A stretch of DNA of 64,000 nucleotides from Thalassovita sp. (GTDB lineage Bacteria; Pseudomonadota; Alphaproteobacteria; Rhodobacterales; Rhodobacteraceae): positions 3,995,001-4,059,000 of the forward strand of contig NZ_OY829290.1 of the NCBI RefSeq assembly GCF_963691685.1, given 5' to 3'. Positions 53,990 to 62,481 of the stretch are shown in pieces. The notes beneath the pieces are model-generated. The model searched no databases. It saw only the letters and a program-made list of their open reading frames with translations, and was not told the origin of the DNA. The position numbers and the translations under genes are program-made. Numbering within the stretch: the first letter of the stretch is position 1; each line of letters starts with the position of its first letter.

Positions 53990-54313
53990 TCAATGCTGCA
54001 GCGGATCGGCAAACAGACGGTGGATTGGCCAGCCGGGGCGGGTGCCACGGCCCTCAATCGGGGTGCATTCCACCCGAACGTTGATCTGTTCACGCCAGTA
54101 ACGGGGATTGTCGCGCACTTCGCGCGGCAGCAGCGCCGGGTCAAAATCTGTCTGGCGACGGGTCACAACCGCCACCCGGCTGGTCCGTCCGTCTGGCACC
54201 GTGCCTTCGCTGGCGTGTACCGCCGCTTCCAAGGCGGCTTCGCGGTCTTTCAGGCGGGCAATCTCTGCCCGGATTTCCGCCAGTTCATCTGCCAGTCCAA
54301 TTTTGTGCATCAT
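53990..54313 (-). CDS. Small coiled-coil hypothetical protein, antisense within the ure cluster
   Basis: 107 residues: helix LADELAEIRAEIARLKDREAAL, then a conserved-looking VAVVTRRQTDFDPALLPREV and WPIHRLFADPL end. No signal or domain recognised. I chose the ATG at 54313 (a second ATG follows); the frame opens to 54472 but with poor coding character. It lies between ureC and ureE in the opposite direction. Frame composition and the neat fit between genes suggest it is real. Confidence 0.6.
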   Translation of the reverse strand: MMHKIGLADELAEIRAEIARLKDREAALEAAVHASEGTVPDGRTSRVAVVTRRQTDFDPALLPREVRDNPRYWREQINVRVECTPIEGRGTRPGWPIHRLFADPLQH

Positions 54314-54465
54314 CTTAAGTACCCCAATTACCCTTGTTTCCACCGTCGCGGCCCCGGTTTGAGAGTGTTCAAACACCCGGCCGCTCAGGGAATTTTCTGC
54401 AAGGGCCGCGCCAACCCTCATGAGTTGAACGAAGACTCCCAAAAGAATCGCATGGATCGGCAAAA

Positions 54466-54972
54466 ATGACACAACGCAAGCTTGCTCAGACCTATATCTC
54501 CCAGCCGGATGGCCCGGTTTCCGACACGCTGACCCTCACCTATGAGGCGCGGTTTTTGCGGCGCAAACTGTTGGTGACGGATTCAGGCGAAACGGTGTTG
54601 GTGGATCTGGCCCAGGTCACCTCACTGGATCATGATGGCGCGCTGCAGTGTGAGGATGGCACCCTGATCGGCGTGCGCGCCGCGCCGGAACCCCTACTGC
54701 AGGTCACAGGTGAGGCCCTGCCACGTCTGGCTTGGCATATCGGCAACCGCCACACCCCCTGTCAGATTGAGGTGGAGCGGCTGTTGATCCAGCAGGACCC
54801 GGTGATCCGCACCATGCTGGCCCATCTGGACGCTAAGGTGAGCGAGGTTGAGGAGCCCTTCACCCCAGAGGGTGGCGCCTATGGTCACGGTCGCACCCAT
54901 GCGCATGAACACGGCCACAGCGCCCATTCTCACGCGCCGGACCAGCCACACGGGCACGACCATGCTCACTGA
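54466..54972 (+). CDS. ureE: UreE urease nickel metallochaperone with His-rich tail
   Basis: 168 residues. N-terminal UreE domain (about 1-75) and the metal-binding C domain with LAWHIGNRHTPCQIE and the HLDAKV helix. The last 30 residues contain 11 histidines (GHGRTHAHEHGHSAHSHA and onward), a nickel-storing tail as in Klebsiella UreE. Overlaps ureF by 11 bases. Confidence 0.95.
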   Translation: MTQRKLAQTYISQPDGPVSDTLTLTYEARFLRRKLLVTDSGETVLVDLAQVTSLDHDGALQCEDGTLIGVRAAPEPLLQVTGEALPRLAWHIGNRHTPCQIEVERLLIQQDPVIRTMLAHLDAKVSEVEEPFTPEGGAYGHGRTHAHEHGHSAHSHAPDQPHGHDHAH

Positions 54973-55606
54973 TCCCAAACTGCTAACCCTGACGCAATGG
55001 CTGTCACCGGCATATCCGGTGGGGGCGTTCAGCTACAGTCACGGGTTGGAATGGGCGGTGGAGGCGGGTCAGGTTACCGATGCCGCCAGCTTTGCCGAAT
55101 GGCTGCGCGATATTCTGGAACAGGGCACGGGGCGCAATGATGCCATCCTGATAGCCGCGGCTTACCGGTCACCGCCAGAGGCTTTGGCGGAGGTCGACGC
55201 ACTGGCCTGCGCCTTTGCCGCCAGCAAGGAGCGGCTCTTGGAAACCCAGGCGCAGGGCGCAGCCTTCTGCAAGGTGACCGCAGCGATCTGGGGGGACATG
55301 CCACCGGCATTGACCTACCCCGTGGCGCTTGGCCATGCCGCGGCTATTCAAGGCATTCCACTGGATCAGACCGCTGTGATGTATCTGCACGCCTTTGCCT
55401 CAAACCTCTGCGCGGCCGCGATGCGTCTGGTGCCGCTGGGCCAGACCGAGGGCAATCAGGTGCTGCATCAGCTGGCCCCGATCTGCGAAGCGGTTGTCGC
55501 TGCGGCGCTGCCCCTCACCACAGACGATCTGGGCGGCGCCTGCGTCCTGGCCGAAATCGCATCGATGAAACATGAAACCCAATACACAAGGCTGTTTCGC
55601 ACATGA
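54962..55606 (+). CDS. ureF: UreF urease accessory protein
   Basis: 214 residues: LTLTQWLSPAYPVGAFSYSHGLE, NDAILIAAAYR, GIPLDQTAVMYLHAFASNLCAA and LVPLGQTEGNQVLHQL are typical UreF. Acts with UreD and UreG in GTP-driven nickel loading. I use ATG 54962; the frame extends upstream into ureE, where the codons look non-coding for this frame. Overlaps ureG by four bases. Confidence 0.95.
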   Translation: MLTDPKLLTLTQWLSPAYPVGAFSYSHGLEWAVEAGQVTDAASFAEWLRDILEQGTGRNDAILIAAAYRSPPEALAEVDALACAFAASKERLLETQAQGAAFCKVTAAIWGDMPPALTYPVALGHAAAIQGIPLDQTAVMYLHAFASNLCAAAMRLVPLGQTEGNQVLHQLAPICEAVVAAALPLTTDDLGGACVLAEIASMKHETQYTRLFRT

Positions 55607-56217
55607 GTAAATTGAACGGACCCCTGCGCGTCGGGATCGGCGGCCCGGTGGGCGCTGGCAAAACGACCCTGACCGCCAACCTCTGCAAAGCCTTGGGGGC
55701 GAAATACTCCATCGGGGCGATCACCAATGACATCTACACGCAGGAGGATGCCGAAGCCCTGATGCGACTACAGGTGCTGGCGCAGGACCGGATCATCGGC
55801 GTGGAAACCGGCGGTTGCCCACATACGGCGATCCGCGAAGACGCCTCGATCAACCTGGCCGCGGTGGACGAAATGCAGCAACGCCACCCTGACCTTGAGG
55901 TGGTGCTGATCGAAAGCGGCGGTGACAACCTCTCGGCCACCTTCAGCCCGGAACTGGCGGATCTGACGCTCTATGTCATTGATGTAGCCGCCGGCGAAGA
56001 AATCCCGCGCAAGGGCGGGCCGGCGATCACCAAATCAGACCTGCTGATCATCAACAAAACCGACCTCGCCCCACATGTCGGCGCATCACTTGAGGTGATG
56101 GAACGCGACGCCACCCGCATGCGCGCCGGCCGCCCCTTCATCTTCGCCGCCCTGCGCCACGGCCAAGGCGTGGACGAGATCGTCGCCAAAATCAAAGAGA
56201 TCGGCGGGCTGGGGTAG
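55603..56217 (+). CDS. ureG: UreG urease accessory GTPase
   Basis: 204 residues. P-loop GPVGAGKTTLT, the nickel-binding TGGCPHTAIRED with Cys-Pro-His, VLIESGGDNL (switch) and LLIINKTDLAPHVG (guanine recognition). Supplies GTP energy and nickel to the urease activation complex. Last gene of the operon; a weak dyad at 56253-56278 follows. Confidence 0.97.
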   Translation: MSKLNGPLRVGIGGPVGAGKTTLTANLCKALGAKYSIGAITNDIYTQEDAEALMRLQVLAQDRIIGVETGGCPHTAIREDASINLAAVDEMQQRHPDLEVVLIESGGDNLSATFSPELADLTLYVIDVAAGEEIPRKGGPAITKSDLLIINKTDLAPHVGASLEVMERDATRMRAGRPFIFAALRHGQGVDEIVAKIKEIGGLG

Positions 56218-56296
56218 GTCCGCTTCGCTCATTTGCAAGAGGCGCTCAGTTTAACGCTCACCCCTGGCGGCGAGCGTTAGATCAGACGTTGATCTA

Positions 56297-56848
56297 TCAC
56301 CGTTGAATATACAAAAGGCGCGCTGCGGCCCCCGGCGCATCCAAAACGTCCCATGTTTTGAACGCAGCGATATACACGACGCGGTTTTCCTCGATCGTTC
56401 CCCAAGCCTCCACAGCGTTTTTCGCAAGTCCCTGACCACGCTCAGCATTTGTGCGAACGCCGAAGGTCTTCACCCAAGGTTTGGCAAGTTCGAGACTTTG
56501 CTGCGGGGTCATCCCCTCGAGGCCAACGATACAGGCACCTTCACCGCCACTTGCCCCCAGAAGCACGACAACATCGGTCCCAGTTTTTTCAAGAATGACA
56601 GCGCGCTGTGACTTCTGGATCGAAGCCAAACGGGGATCTTCGGTCTCATGATAGCCAATCGACTTCAACGACTGCGAAGCAGCAACCCAATTGGGGGCAT
56701 GACGACCACACACGGCCGCAGCTTTTTGGGCTTCGGAAAATTGCTGTGCGGACGCCGGAACAGTACTGACCATTTTCTGATCGACCGGTGCATCACAGGC
56801 CGCCAGCAGTACCGAAAAGAAAACAAGAAACAGATGGGTTAACTTCAT
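56297..56848 (-). CDS. Putative lipoprotein of unknown function
   Basis: 183 residues with a lipobox signal (VLLAACDAP, cleavage before Cys18) so it should be anchored in the membrane. The mature part has one more Cys pair region (AAVCGRHAP, GEGACIVGL). No family recognised. Compositionally it is somewhat lower in G+C than its neighbours. It converges on ureG and lies 31 bases downstream of the next small exported protein gene on the same strand. Confidence 0.7.
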   Translation of the reverse strand: MKLTHLFLVFFSVLLAACDAPVDQKMVSTVPASAQQFSEAQKAAAVCGRHAPNWVAASQSLKSIGYHETEDPRLASIQKSQRAVILEKTGTDVVVLLGASGGEGACIVGLEGMTPQQSLELAKPWVKTFGVRTNAERGQGLAKNAVEAWGTIEENRVVYIAAFKTWDVLDAPGAAARLLYIQR

Positions 56849-56879
56849 TTTGCCTCACTCAGATCGCTTTTGAGATCGA

Positions 56880-57203
56880 TCACCCGCAATTCGTTTTCAG
56901 GGATCGCTGCATGGTTTTAAGTTGTTTGTTCACACGTCTTGGATTTGGCAAAAGTTCCATCGTTTGCATATTGTTGGTGCCATTGTACCACGAGTCAAAA
57001 AGCAAGGATTTGATGTCCTCGTCGAGCACAGCATCGGCAACGCGATAGGTGCAGAGACAATCCTTTTGGCTCATTCCTCCGCCACGTCCGTCCGCAATCA
57101 TCTTTTTACAAACTTGCTTTGCAGATGGCGCCGCGATTGCGCCGCCCGGAACAGCCAATAGCGCTGCCACGGCACATATGAAAAAGTTGTTTTTGAAATT
57201 CAC
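56880..57203 (-). CDS. Small exported cysteine-containing hypothetical protein
   Basis: 107 residues, signal peptide 1-24 (GGAIAAP). Mature part: SAKQVCKKMIADGRGGGMSQKDCLC and a terminal Cys, four cysteines in all (two adjacent as CLC), suggesting disulfides in the periplasm. No family recognised. The region from 56849 to 57320 is AT-rich relative to the rest, which could mean this pair of small exported genes was acquired. Confidence 0.65.
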   Translation of the reverse strand: MNFKNNFFICAVAALLAVPGGAIAAPSAKQVCKKMIADGRGGGMSQKDCLCTYRVADAVLDEDIKSLLFDSWYNGTNNMQTMELLPNPRRVNKQLKTMQRSLKTNCG

Positions 57204-57324
57204 GGGATCACCTCATCTAACTGCGCACAGATGAACAACTTTTAGATGATTTCGCAACAAAAAATGCTATTTCTTGTGCGCAAAACTGACCTCTTCAATA
57301 GCAAAGATACGTCACCATAGAAAA

Positions 57325-57354
57325 ACCCGGCAATGGCGGGGGCCATTACCGGGT
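57325..57354 (-). terminator. Terminator of the glyoxalase-like gene
   Basis: ACCCGGCAATGGC pairs with GCCATTACCGGGT (one mismatch) around GGGG; on the minus strand TTTTTCTATG follows. Confidence 0.85.
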
Positions 57355-57383
57355 GAGACCATGTATCGAGGTTGGTCGGCGGG

Positions 57384-57764
57384 TTATTCGGCCGCGCCGG
57401 TCAGGTCTTCGGCCAGCATCAGCGCGTTGCCGTCTGGATCGTAAAACGTCGCGGTTTTGACCATACCTTCGACAACGTCGGTGTCGCCGTCAAACTTGAC
57501 TTTCGCCTGTTCCAGCTTCTGCCGCGCGGTGTCCAGGTCTGCGATGCCGAAAACCGGCACACAATTGCCCGGCGCGGGCTTGGTGTGCTCCCCCATACCG
57601 ATGGTCACACCGGCGGTGTTTGTCTGCACCTCGGACCAGCCTGCCTCATCCGCGTGGTAGAGAAGTTCAAAGCCCAACATCTCCTGATACCAAGTTGCGC
57701 TGGCGTGGCGGTCTTTGACCGATAGGGCGATGGTAATTGTTTTATCTACAGAAATGAGCGACAT
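57384..57764 (-). CDS. Glyoxalase/bleomycin-resistance (VOC) family protein
   Basis: 126 residues with the paired beta-alpha-beta-beta-beta units of the VOC fold: ITIALSVKDRHASATWYQEMLGFELLYHAD and VFGIADLDTARQKLEQAKV, closing with TATFYDPDGNALML. The metal site (Glu in LAEDL and others) is only partly evident. Diverges from the tandem HxlR-like regulator, its probable controller. Function not predictable. Confidence 0.8.
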   Translation of the reverse strand: MSLISVDKTITIALSVKDRHASATWYQEMLGFELLYHADEAGWSEVQTNTAGVTIGMGEHTKPAPGNCVPVFGIADLDTARQKLEQAKVKFDGDTDVVEGMVKTATFYDPDGNALMLAEDLTGAAE

Positions 57765-57786
57765 AAGCTTTCCTTTGGAATCATTT

Positions 57787-57799
57787 TATATTAACTATA
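57787..57799. promoter_or_regulatory. AT-rich dyad TATATTAACTATA between VOC gene and HxlR-like gene
   Basis: The 39-base gap between the divergent starts contains TATA-TTAAC-TATA, a short palindrome overlapping any promoter here. It could be a site for the HxlR-like regulator. Confidence 0.35.
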
Positions 57800-57803
57800 C
57801 TTT

Positions 57804-58349
57804 ATGGACATTAGGCTGTTTGTCAACATCACCTCAAGAGCCTGGGCCTTGCCCATTCTGGCGCAGCTGGATGCGGGCATTGCGGGCCGGCAGGCCCCGT
57901 TGCTGGCCGCAACTGGCGCTGGCCGAACTGCCTTTGCGCAAAGCATGGACCACCTGATCACGCTGGGGTTGATGGAGCGTAACCCCGGCTATGGTCACCC
58001 GCTGCGGCCGGAGTTTCGGCTGACCCCCTTAGGAAAATCAGCCGCCAAGCTGGCAGGTGACATTCACCGCATTGCGGATGAAACGGATCGGGATTTGCTG
58101 CGCCGGTCGTGGACGTTGCCGGTTTTGGCGTCCCTGCAAACCCCGCGGCACTTCATTGAGATCAAGCGCGACCTGTCGCCGATCACGGATCGTGCATTGT
58201 CACAGTCGTTGAAAACGATGGAGGCCAGACATTGGGTCAGCCGGCAGGTCGATGATCGGACCCGCCCGCCCCGGTCGCGATATTCGGCGGTGAGCACAGG
58301 CGGTCTGCTCAGCGATGTGACGGCCTCGGCTGTCACTTTCGTTCAATAG
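57804..58349 (+). CDS. Tandem HxlR-like winged-helix regulator
   Basis: 181 residues that read as two HxlR-type winged-helix units in one chain: first about residues 8-80 (AWALPILAQLDAG, FAQSMDHLITLGLMERNPGYGHP, RLTPLGKS) and second about 95-165 (SWTLPVLASLQTPRHFIEIKRDLSPI, DRALSQSLKTMEARHWVSR). HxlR proteins usually have one and dimerise, so this is a fusion or internal duplication. It diverges from the VOC gene. Confidence 0.8.
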   Translation: MDIRLFVNITSRAWALPILAQLDAGIAGRQAPLLAATGAGRTAFAQSMDHLITLGLMERNPGYGHPLRPEFRLTPLGKSAAKLAGDIHRIADETDRDLLRRSWTLPVLASLQTPRHFIEIKRDLSPITDRALSQSLKTMEARHWVSRQVDDRTRPPRSRYSAVSTGGLLSDVTASAVTFVQ

Positions 58350-58437
58350 CGGCCACCGTTTCCCTAGACGGCAAAGGGGCGCATCAGTCCGGCGCCCTTT
58401 CGCGAGTTTCAACTTATGTTCTACAGGCCCACGTCAC

Positions 58438-59574
58438 CTAGCCCATCAGCGACCGCGTGATGATCAGCTTCTGAATATCGCTGGTGCCCTCATAGATCTG
58501 GCAAACACGGGCGTCGCGATAGATCCGTTCCACCGGGAAATCCTGCATATAGCCGTAGCCACCAAAGGTCTGGATCGCGTCGGAAATGATCTTCTCCGCC
58601 GCTTCGGAGGCAAAGAGTTTCGCCATCGCCGCCTCGGGCAGGCAAGGGATGCCCGCATCTTTCATTCGGGCGGCATTCAGCACCAGCTGCCGCGCGGCCT
58701 CCAGCTGGGTGCGCGCATCCGCCAAGCGGAAACCCACCGCCTGATGCTGGATCAGCGGCTGACCAAAGCTTTGGCGATCTTTGGCGTAGTCCACTGCCGC
58801 CTCCAGCGCGGCCTGTGCCATGCCCGCGGACTGCGCCGCGATCCCGATGCGGCCGGTTTCCAGGCTGGACAGGGCGATCTTATAGCCCTCACCCTCTTCA
58901 CCGATGCGCATGTTGGCGGGCACCCGCATCTCCTCAAACCGCAGCGCGCAGGTGTCGGAACAGCGTTGGCCCAGCTTCTCCTCAACCGAGGTGACGTGAT
59001 AGCCGGGGTTACTGGTTTCCACCAGAAACGCGGTGATGCCTTTCTTGCCCTCAGACCCTTCCATACGGGCAAAGACAACAACCCATTCGCCGATCTCCCC
59101 CGAAGTGATGAAGGCCTTTTCGCCATTGATCACATAGTCATCACCATCGCGGCGGGCGCGGCTGCGAATGGCCGACGCGTCAGAGCCCGCATGCGGTTCG
59201 GTCAGGGCAAAGGCCCCGATGAAGGCGCCTTCACAGGCCGGGCGCAGCACGTTTTGCTGCTGCTCAGGTGAGCCGTAGCGCTGAAGGATGGCATTGAAGG
59301 GCGCGTTGTGCACCGACATCACAGTGGAGATCGCGCCGTCACCGGCGGCCACCTCCATCAAAGCCAGCGCATATGACACGTAATCTGCGCCCACGCCGCC
59401 CAGCTCTTCGGGAACCGTCATCCCAAGGAAGCCCAATTCGCCCATCTGGGTCAGGATCTCAGGCTCGATCTGCTTGGATTTATCCCGCGCCGCCGCGCCG
59501 GGGGCCAGCACATCGCGGGCAAAGCTGCGCGCCATATCTTGAATCATCTGCTGGTCTTCGCTGATCACACTCAT
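58438..59574 (-). CDS. Acyl-CoA dehydrogenase
   Basis: FAD enzyme of 378 residues. N-terminal helical domain (MIQDMARSFARDVLAPGAAARD), middle FAD block FALTEPHAGSDASAIRSRA, and the C-terminal signature IYEGTSDIQKLIITRSLMG containing the catalytic Glu. Substrate chain (linear short, branched or aromatic) cannot be told. ATG 59574 follows AAGGAG. It diverges from the alpha/beta hydrolase gene 133 bases away. Confidence 0.92.
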   Translation of the reverse strand: MSVISEDQQMIQDMARSFARDVLAPGAAARDKSKQIEPEILTQMGELGFLGMTVPEELGGVGADYVSYALALMEVAAGDGAISTVMSVHNAPFNAILQRYGSPEQQQNVLRPACEGAFIGAFALTEPHAGSDASAIRSRARRDGDDYVINGEKAFITSGEIGEWVVVFARMEGSEGKKGITAFLVETSNPGYHVTSVEEKLGQRCSDTCALRFEEMRVPANMRIGEEGEGYKIALSSLETGRIGIAAQSAGMAQAALEAAVDYAKDRQSFGQPLIQHQAVGFRLADARTQLEAARQLVLNAARMKDAGIPCLPEAAMAKLFASEAAEKIISDAIQTFGGYGYMQDFPVERIYRDARVCQIYEGTSDIQKLIITRSLMG

Positions 59575-59707
59575 GGGGGGCTCCTTCATCGGTCTTGGGC
59601 ATTGGTCTTGGGTGGAAAAACAACTTATCAGTGCGGATATCGACGCAAATCCTTGCAGAAGTTTTGCATCGGTGCTTTTCTATAGGCATTCTTTTGATGC
59701 CACATTT

Positions 59708-60418
59708 ATGGAAAGTCCATTGTCTGACTTGTCTTCCGCCAATTCGCACGGGGGTGACGCGCGCCAAGCGATCGCTTCACCCGCGCGTAACCAGCTGACA
59801 CCGCATGTAAAATGGCGCTACCAACCCGGTGACAGAAATCGCCTTGCCGTGATTATGCCCGGGTTGCTTTACCATTGCGACAAACCGCTGTTTCAGGCGC
59901 TGGCACAGGAATTTCGCCAGCAGGGCATGGGGCTGCTGCAATGCGACTTTGACTATGCCGATGATCCCGACTTCATGAATGCGCCCAAAATGAATCAGCT
60001 GGATCAGATCTACCGGGACGGTAAATCGATCGGGGATCTGGTTCAGAGGCTTGGCGATTTTGATGAGATGTTTCTGGTCGGCAAATCGCTGGGCGCAATG
60101 GCCATGGCCGCGGCATTGGACAGTGGCAACTTTGACCAGGCGCGGGCCATCTGGGTCACCCCCGGCCTGCAAAACAGTACGCTTGGGGATCAGATCATCG
60201 CTCACCCCGGCCGGTCGCTGGTGCTGATGGGCGATCTGGATCCCAGCTGTCTGCCCGAAACCCTTGCCCCGCTAAGAGAAGCAGTCCAGGTGCGCGTCGC
60301 TGTCATCGAAGGGGCCGATCACGCCTTTGCCGCCAGCGATCTCTTCAGCGAAGAGGATTTGACCCAGGCTGCAATGCAGGCCCTTGCCAATTGGATGCCC
60401 CTGCGGCCGCACGGTTAG
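59708..60418 (+). CDS. Alpha/beta hydrolase
   Basis: 236 residues. RLAVIMPGLLYHCDKP opens the sheet, the nucleophile elbow is GKSLGAMAMA, Asp is likely in LMGDLDPS and the final His in EGADHAFAA. ATG 59708 has no obvious ribosome site; the longer frame to 59573 overlaps the promoter of the acyl-CoA dehydrogenase gene. Could release acyl groups from CoA or a related ester; no specific substrate is suggested by sequence. Confidence 0.75.
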   Translation: MESPLSDLSSANSHGGDARQAIASPARNQLTPHVKWRYQPGDRNRLAVIMPGLLYHCDKPLFQALAQEFRQQGMGLLQCDFDYADDPDFMNAPKMNQLDQIYRDGKSIGDLVQRLGDFDEMFLVGKSLGAMAMAAALDSGNFDQARAIWVTPGLQNSTLGDQIIAHPGRSLVLMGDLDPSCLPETLAPLREAVQVRVAVIEGADHAFAASDLFSEEDLTQAAMQALANWMPLRPHG

Positions 60419-60454
60419 CGTTTGCAGCTTGGGCCAGCAGGCGCCGCAAATCTG

Positions 60455-60868
60455 TCACAACACCCGCAGGATCACCTGCGACCGCGCCTCAGCAATCAGG
60501 TCAGAGCTGCCAATCACCTCATTCAGGTCCGCCAAGGCCGCCACCGTCGGCAGGTTCACCCGCACCACCGCGTCCAACTCACCGGAGAGTGAGGCCACCT
60601 CAACCACACCTGTCTGCGCCGCCAAGAACTGCAATGCCGGGTCGCAGGGCCGCTCAGCGATCCGCACAAACACCATAGCGCGCACACCGCCTGCCTGCCC
60701 GATCTGAACGCGGTAACCCGCGATGACGCCCGCGCCCTCCATCCGCGCGATCCGTTCCTGCACGGCGGGGCGGGACAGATGCACCTGCCGCGCAATCTCG
60801 GCCGTGGGCAGGCGCGCGTCCTTTTCCAATAGGGACAGGATGCGCAGGTTTGTGTGATCCAGATCCAT
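60455..60868 (-). CDS. Lrp/AsnC-family transcriptional regulator
   Basis: 137 residues. N-terminal helix-turn-helix (NLRILSLLEKDARLPTAEIARQV then HLSRPAVQERIARMEGAGVIAG) and an RAM/effector domain (MVFVRIAERPCDPALQFLA). ATG 60868 gives the full HTH with normal spacing; a start at 61078 would add a poor-quality N terminus. Diverges from a cupin gene with 106 bases between. Effector unknown. Confidence 0.88.
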   Translation of the reverse strand: MDLDHTNLRILSLLEKDARLPTAEIARQVHLSRPAVQERIARMEGAGVIAGYRVQIGQAGGVRAMVFVRIAERPCDPALQFLAAQTGVVEVASLSGELDAVVRVNLPTVAALADLNEVIGSSDLIAEARSQVILRVL

Positions 60869-60974
60869 TCCGCTCGCCTTTCCGTCGATCCGCAGGTCAA
60901 TGGCGACGCTCCGCAACTGGAGCCACCGCATGCCGCTAGATAGCCTGATCCTCTCAGAGACAGGAGCGTAAAGA

Positions 60975-61286
60975 ATGCGGAAAATTGTGCCAACTGACTT
61001 CAGCCCGAAACGAGCCTGGGCCGCGCTGGACATTGAACAAATTGAGGGCGCGACGGTGCGCTTGCATTGGACCGACACACCTTACAAGTGGCACGTGAAC
61101 GATGGGCCTGAGGTCTTTGTCGTCCTCGACGGTCACGTCGATATGCATGTGCGCGAGGCGGGTGTGGAAACGGTGCTGCCCCTCACAAAGGGTGAGGTTT
61201 TTCACGCCGAAACTGGCGACGAACATGTCGCCCACCCCAACGGCCCTGCCCATGTCCTGGTCATCGAAAAGGTCGACAGCGTCTAA
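60975..61286 (+). CDS. Small cupin-domain protein
   Basis: 103 residues making a single cupin barrel. Metal-site candidates: VRLHWTDTPYKWHVNDGPEVFVVLDGHVD and the second motif ETGDEHVAHPNGPAHVLVIEKVD. AGGAGCG is ahead of the ATG. Divergent from and likely controlled by the Lrp-type regulator. Enzyme versus binding protein cannot be settled. Confidence 0.8.
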   Translation: MRKIVPTDFSPKRAWAALDIEQIEGATVRLHWTDTPYKWHVNDGPEVFVVLDGHVDMHVREAGVETVLPLTKGEVFHAETGDEHVAHPNGPAHVLVIEKVDSV

Positions 61287-61304
61287 TGAGCCGCCAAAAA
61301 ATGT

Positions 61305-61329
61305 GCCGAAGCGGGTAAACCACTTCGGC
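61305..61329 (-). terminator. Terminator of the lysR gene
   Basis: GCCGAAGCGG and CCACTTCGGC form a 10-bp stem with one G-U pair around GTAAA. On the minus strand ATTTTTT lies four bases further. It also lies after the cupin gene. Confidence 0.65.
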
Positions 61330-61380
61330 CAGATGCGCTGATTGGGAGGCCGGGGGGAGGTAACTGTTGCAGGTGCGATC

Positions 61381-62286
61381 TTACCAGTCGATCGGGCCTT
61401 TATCGGCAAATTCATGCACCAGGAAATCGATGAAGGCGCGCACCTTGGGCTGGGTGAACCGGCCCGGCGGGTAAACCGCGTAGATGCCTTGGGTTTCCAT
61501 GGGCAGTTCAGGGATCACATCTTCGACCAGACCCGCCTTCAGCGCATCGGCGTAGAGGTAGCTGGGCAGATAGGCGATGCCCAGACCCGCCACAGCTGCA
61601 TTCAACAGCGATTGGCCGTCATTCACGCTCAAGCCACCAGCGGTGCGCACCTGGCGCTTCTCACCAGAGGGGGCGGTCAGTTTCCAGACATTGCCACTGG
61701 ACTGGTTGGAATAATGCAGCAGCTTGTGTTCGTTCAGATCGTCGATCTTCTTGGGGCGGCCATGTTTTTCAAAATAGGCCGGCGCCGCGATCATGCGTTT
61801 GGTGGTTTCCGTCAGCTTGCGGGCCCGCAATGTGCTGTCTTCCAGCTCACCAATGCGGATGGCCATATCAAACCCTTCGGAGATCAGCTCCACGTAGCGG
61901 TTGTTCAGCACCATGTTGACGTTGATCTCAGGGAAGTCTGACAGAAATTCCCCCAAGATCGGGCTCAGGTGGTTCACCCCAAAATCCGTCGCGACCGAAA
62001 TCCGCAACAAGCCCGAGGGCGCCGATTGCATCGAGGTCACCAAAGCATCCGCTTCGCCCGCGTCATTCAGCACCCGGCGCGCCCGATCATAATAGGCCAA
62101 ACCGATTTCGGTCGGTGACACCCGCCGGGTGGTGCGATTGAGCAGCCGCGCGCCGAGACGATGCTCGAGGCTGGACACATGTTTGGACACAGCGGATTTG
62201 GAAATCCCCATCTTGCGGGCTGCATCCGTGAATCCGCCCTGATCCACGACGGTGGCAAAAGCTTCCATTTCGGTCAGGCGGTCCAT
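61381..62286 (-). CDS. LysR-family transcriptional regulator
   Basis: 301 residues, typical length. HTH: MDRLTEMEAFATVVDQGGFTDAARKMGISKSAVSKHVSSLEHRLG. C-terminal effector domain with LRISVATDFGVNHLSPIL and RIGELEDSTLRARKL. Pattern fits the group that includes AaeR/DsdC-like regulators of transport or degradation genes. No divergent target is obvious: the next gene on the right is a kinase. Confidence 0.93.
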   Translation of the reverse strand: MDRLTEMEAFATVVDQGGFTDAARKMGISKSAVSKHVSSLEHRLGARLLNRTTRRVSPTEIGLAYYDRARRVLNDAGEADALVTSMQSAPSGLLRISVATDFGVNHLSPILGEFLSDFPEINVNMVLNNRYVELISEGFDMAIRIGELEDSTLRARKLTETTKRMIAAPAYFEKHGRPKKIDDLNEHKLLHYSNQSSGNVWKLTAPSGEKRQVRTAGGLSVNDGQSLLNAAVAGLGIAYLPSYLYADALKAGLVEDVIPELPMETQGIYAVYPPGRFTQPKVRAFIDFLVHEFADKGPIDW

Positions 62287-62419
62287 TGGCGCGTCCTCTG
62301 CATGATCGTTTCTAAATCAGAAACAGATATCCGCTTCAAATTGGGCAAGATCAGGGCGCGCGCAGGGCTTTGTGTGGCCCATAATGCGGAACATCAGAGG
62401 CTCTGTTATATTATTTCAT

Positions 62420-62447
62420 TTGACAAAAGGTGCATCCGCAATACGCT
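62420..62447 (+). promoter_or_regulatory. Possible promoter of the terminal kinase gene
   Basis: TTGACA (62420-62425) and TACGCT (62442-62447) with a 16-base spacer; the -10 hexamer is weak. Start codon follows 35 bases further. Confidence 0.35.
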
Positions 62448-62481
62448 TTAACCACTCTCACTTACCTGCGAACATTAGATT

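Noticed and set aside
54314..54472. Upstream extension of the coiled-coil gene between ureC and ureE
   Set aside because: Overlaps the start of ureE; ATG at 54313 gives a compact protein.
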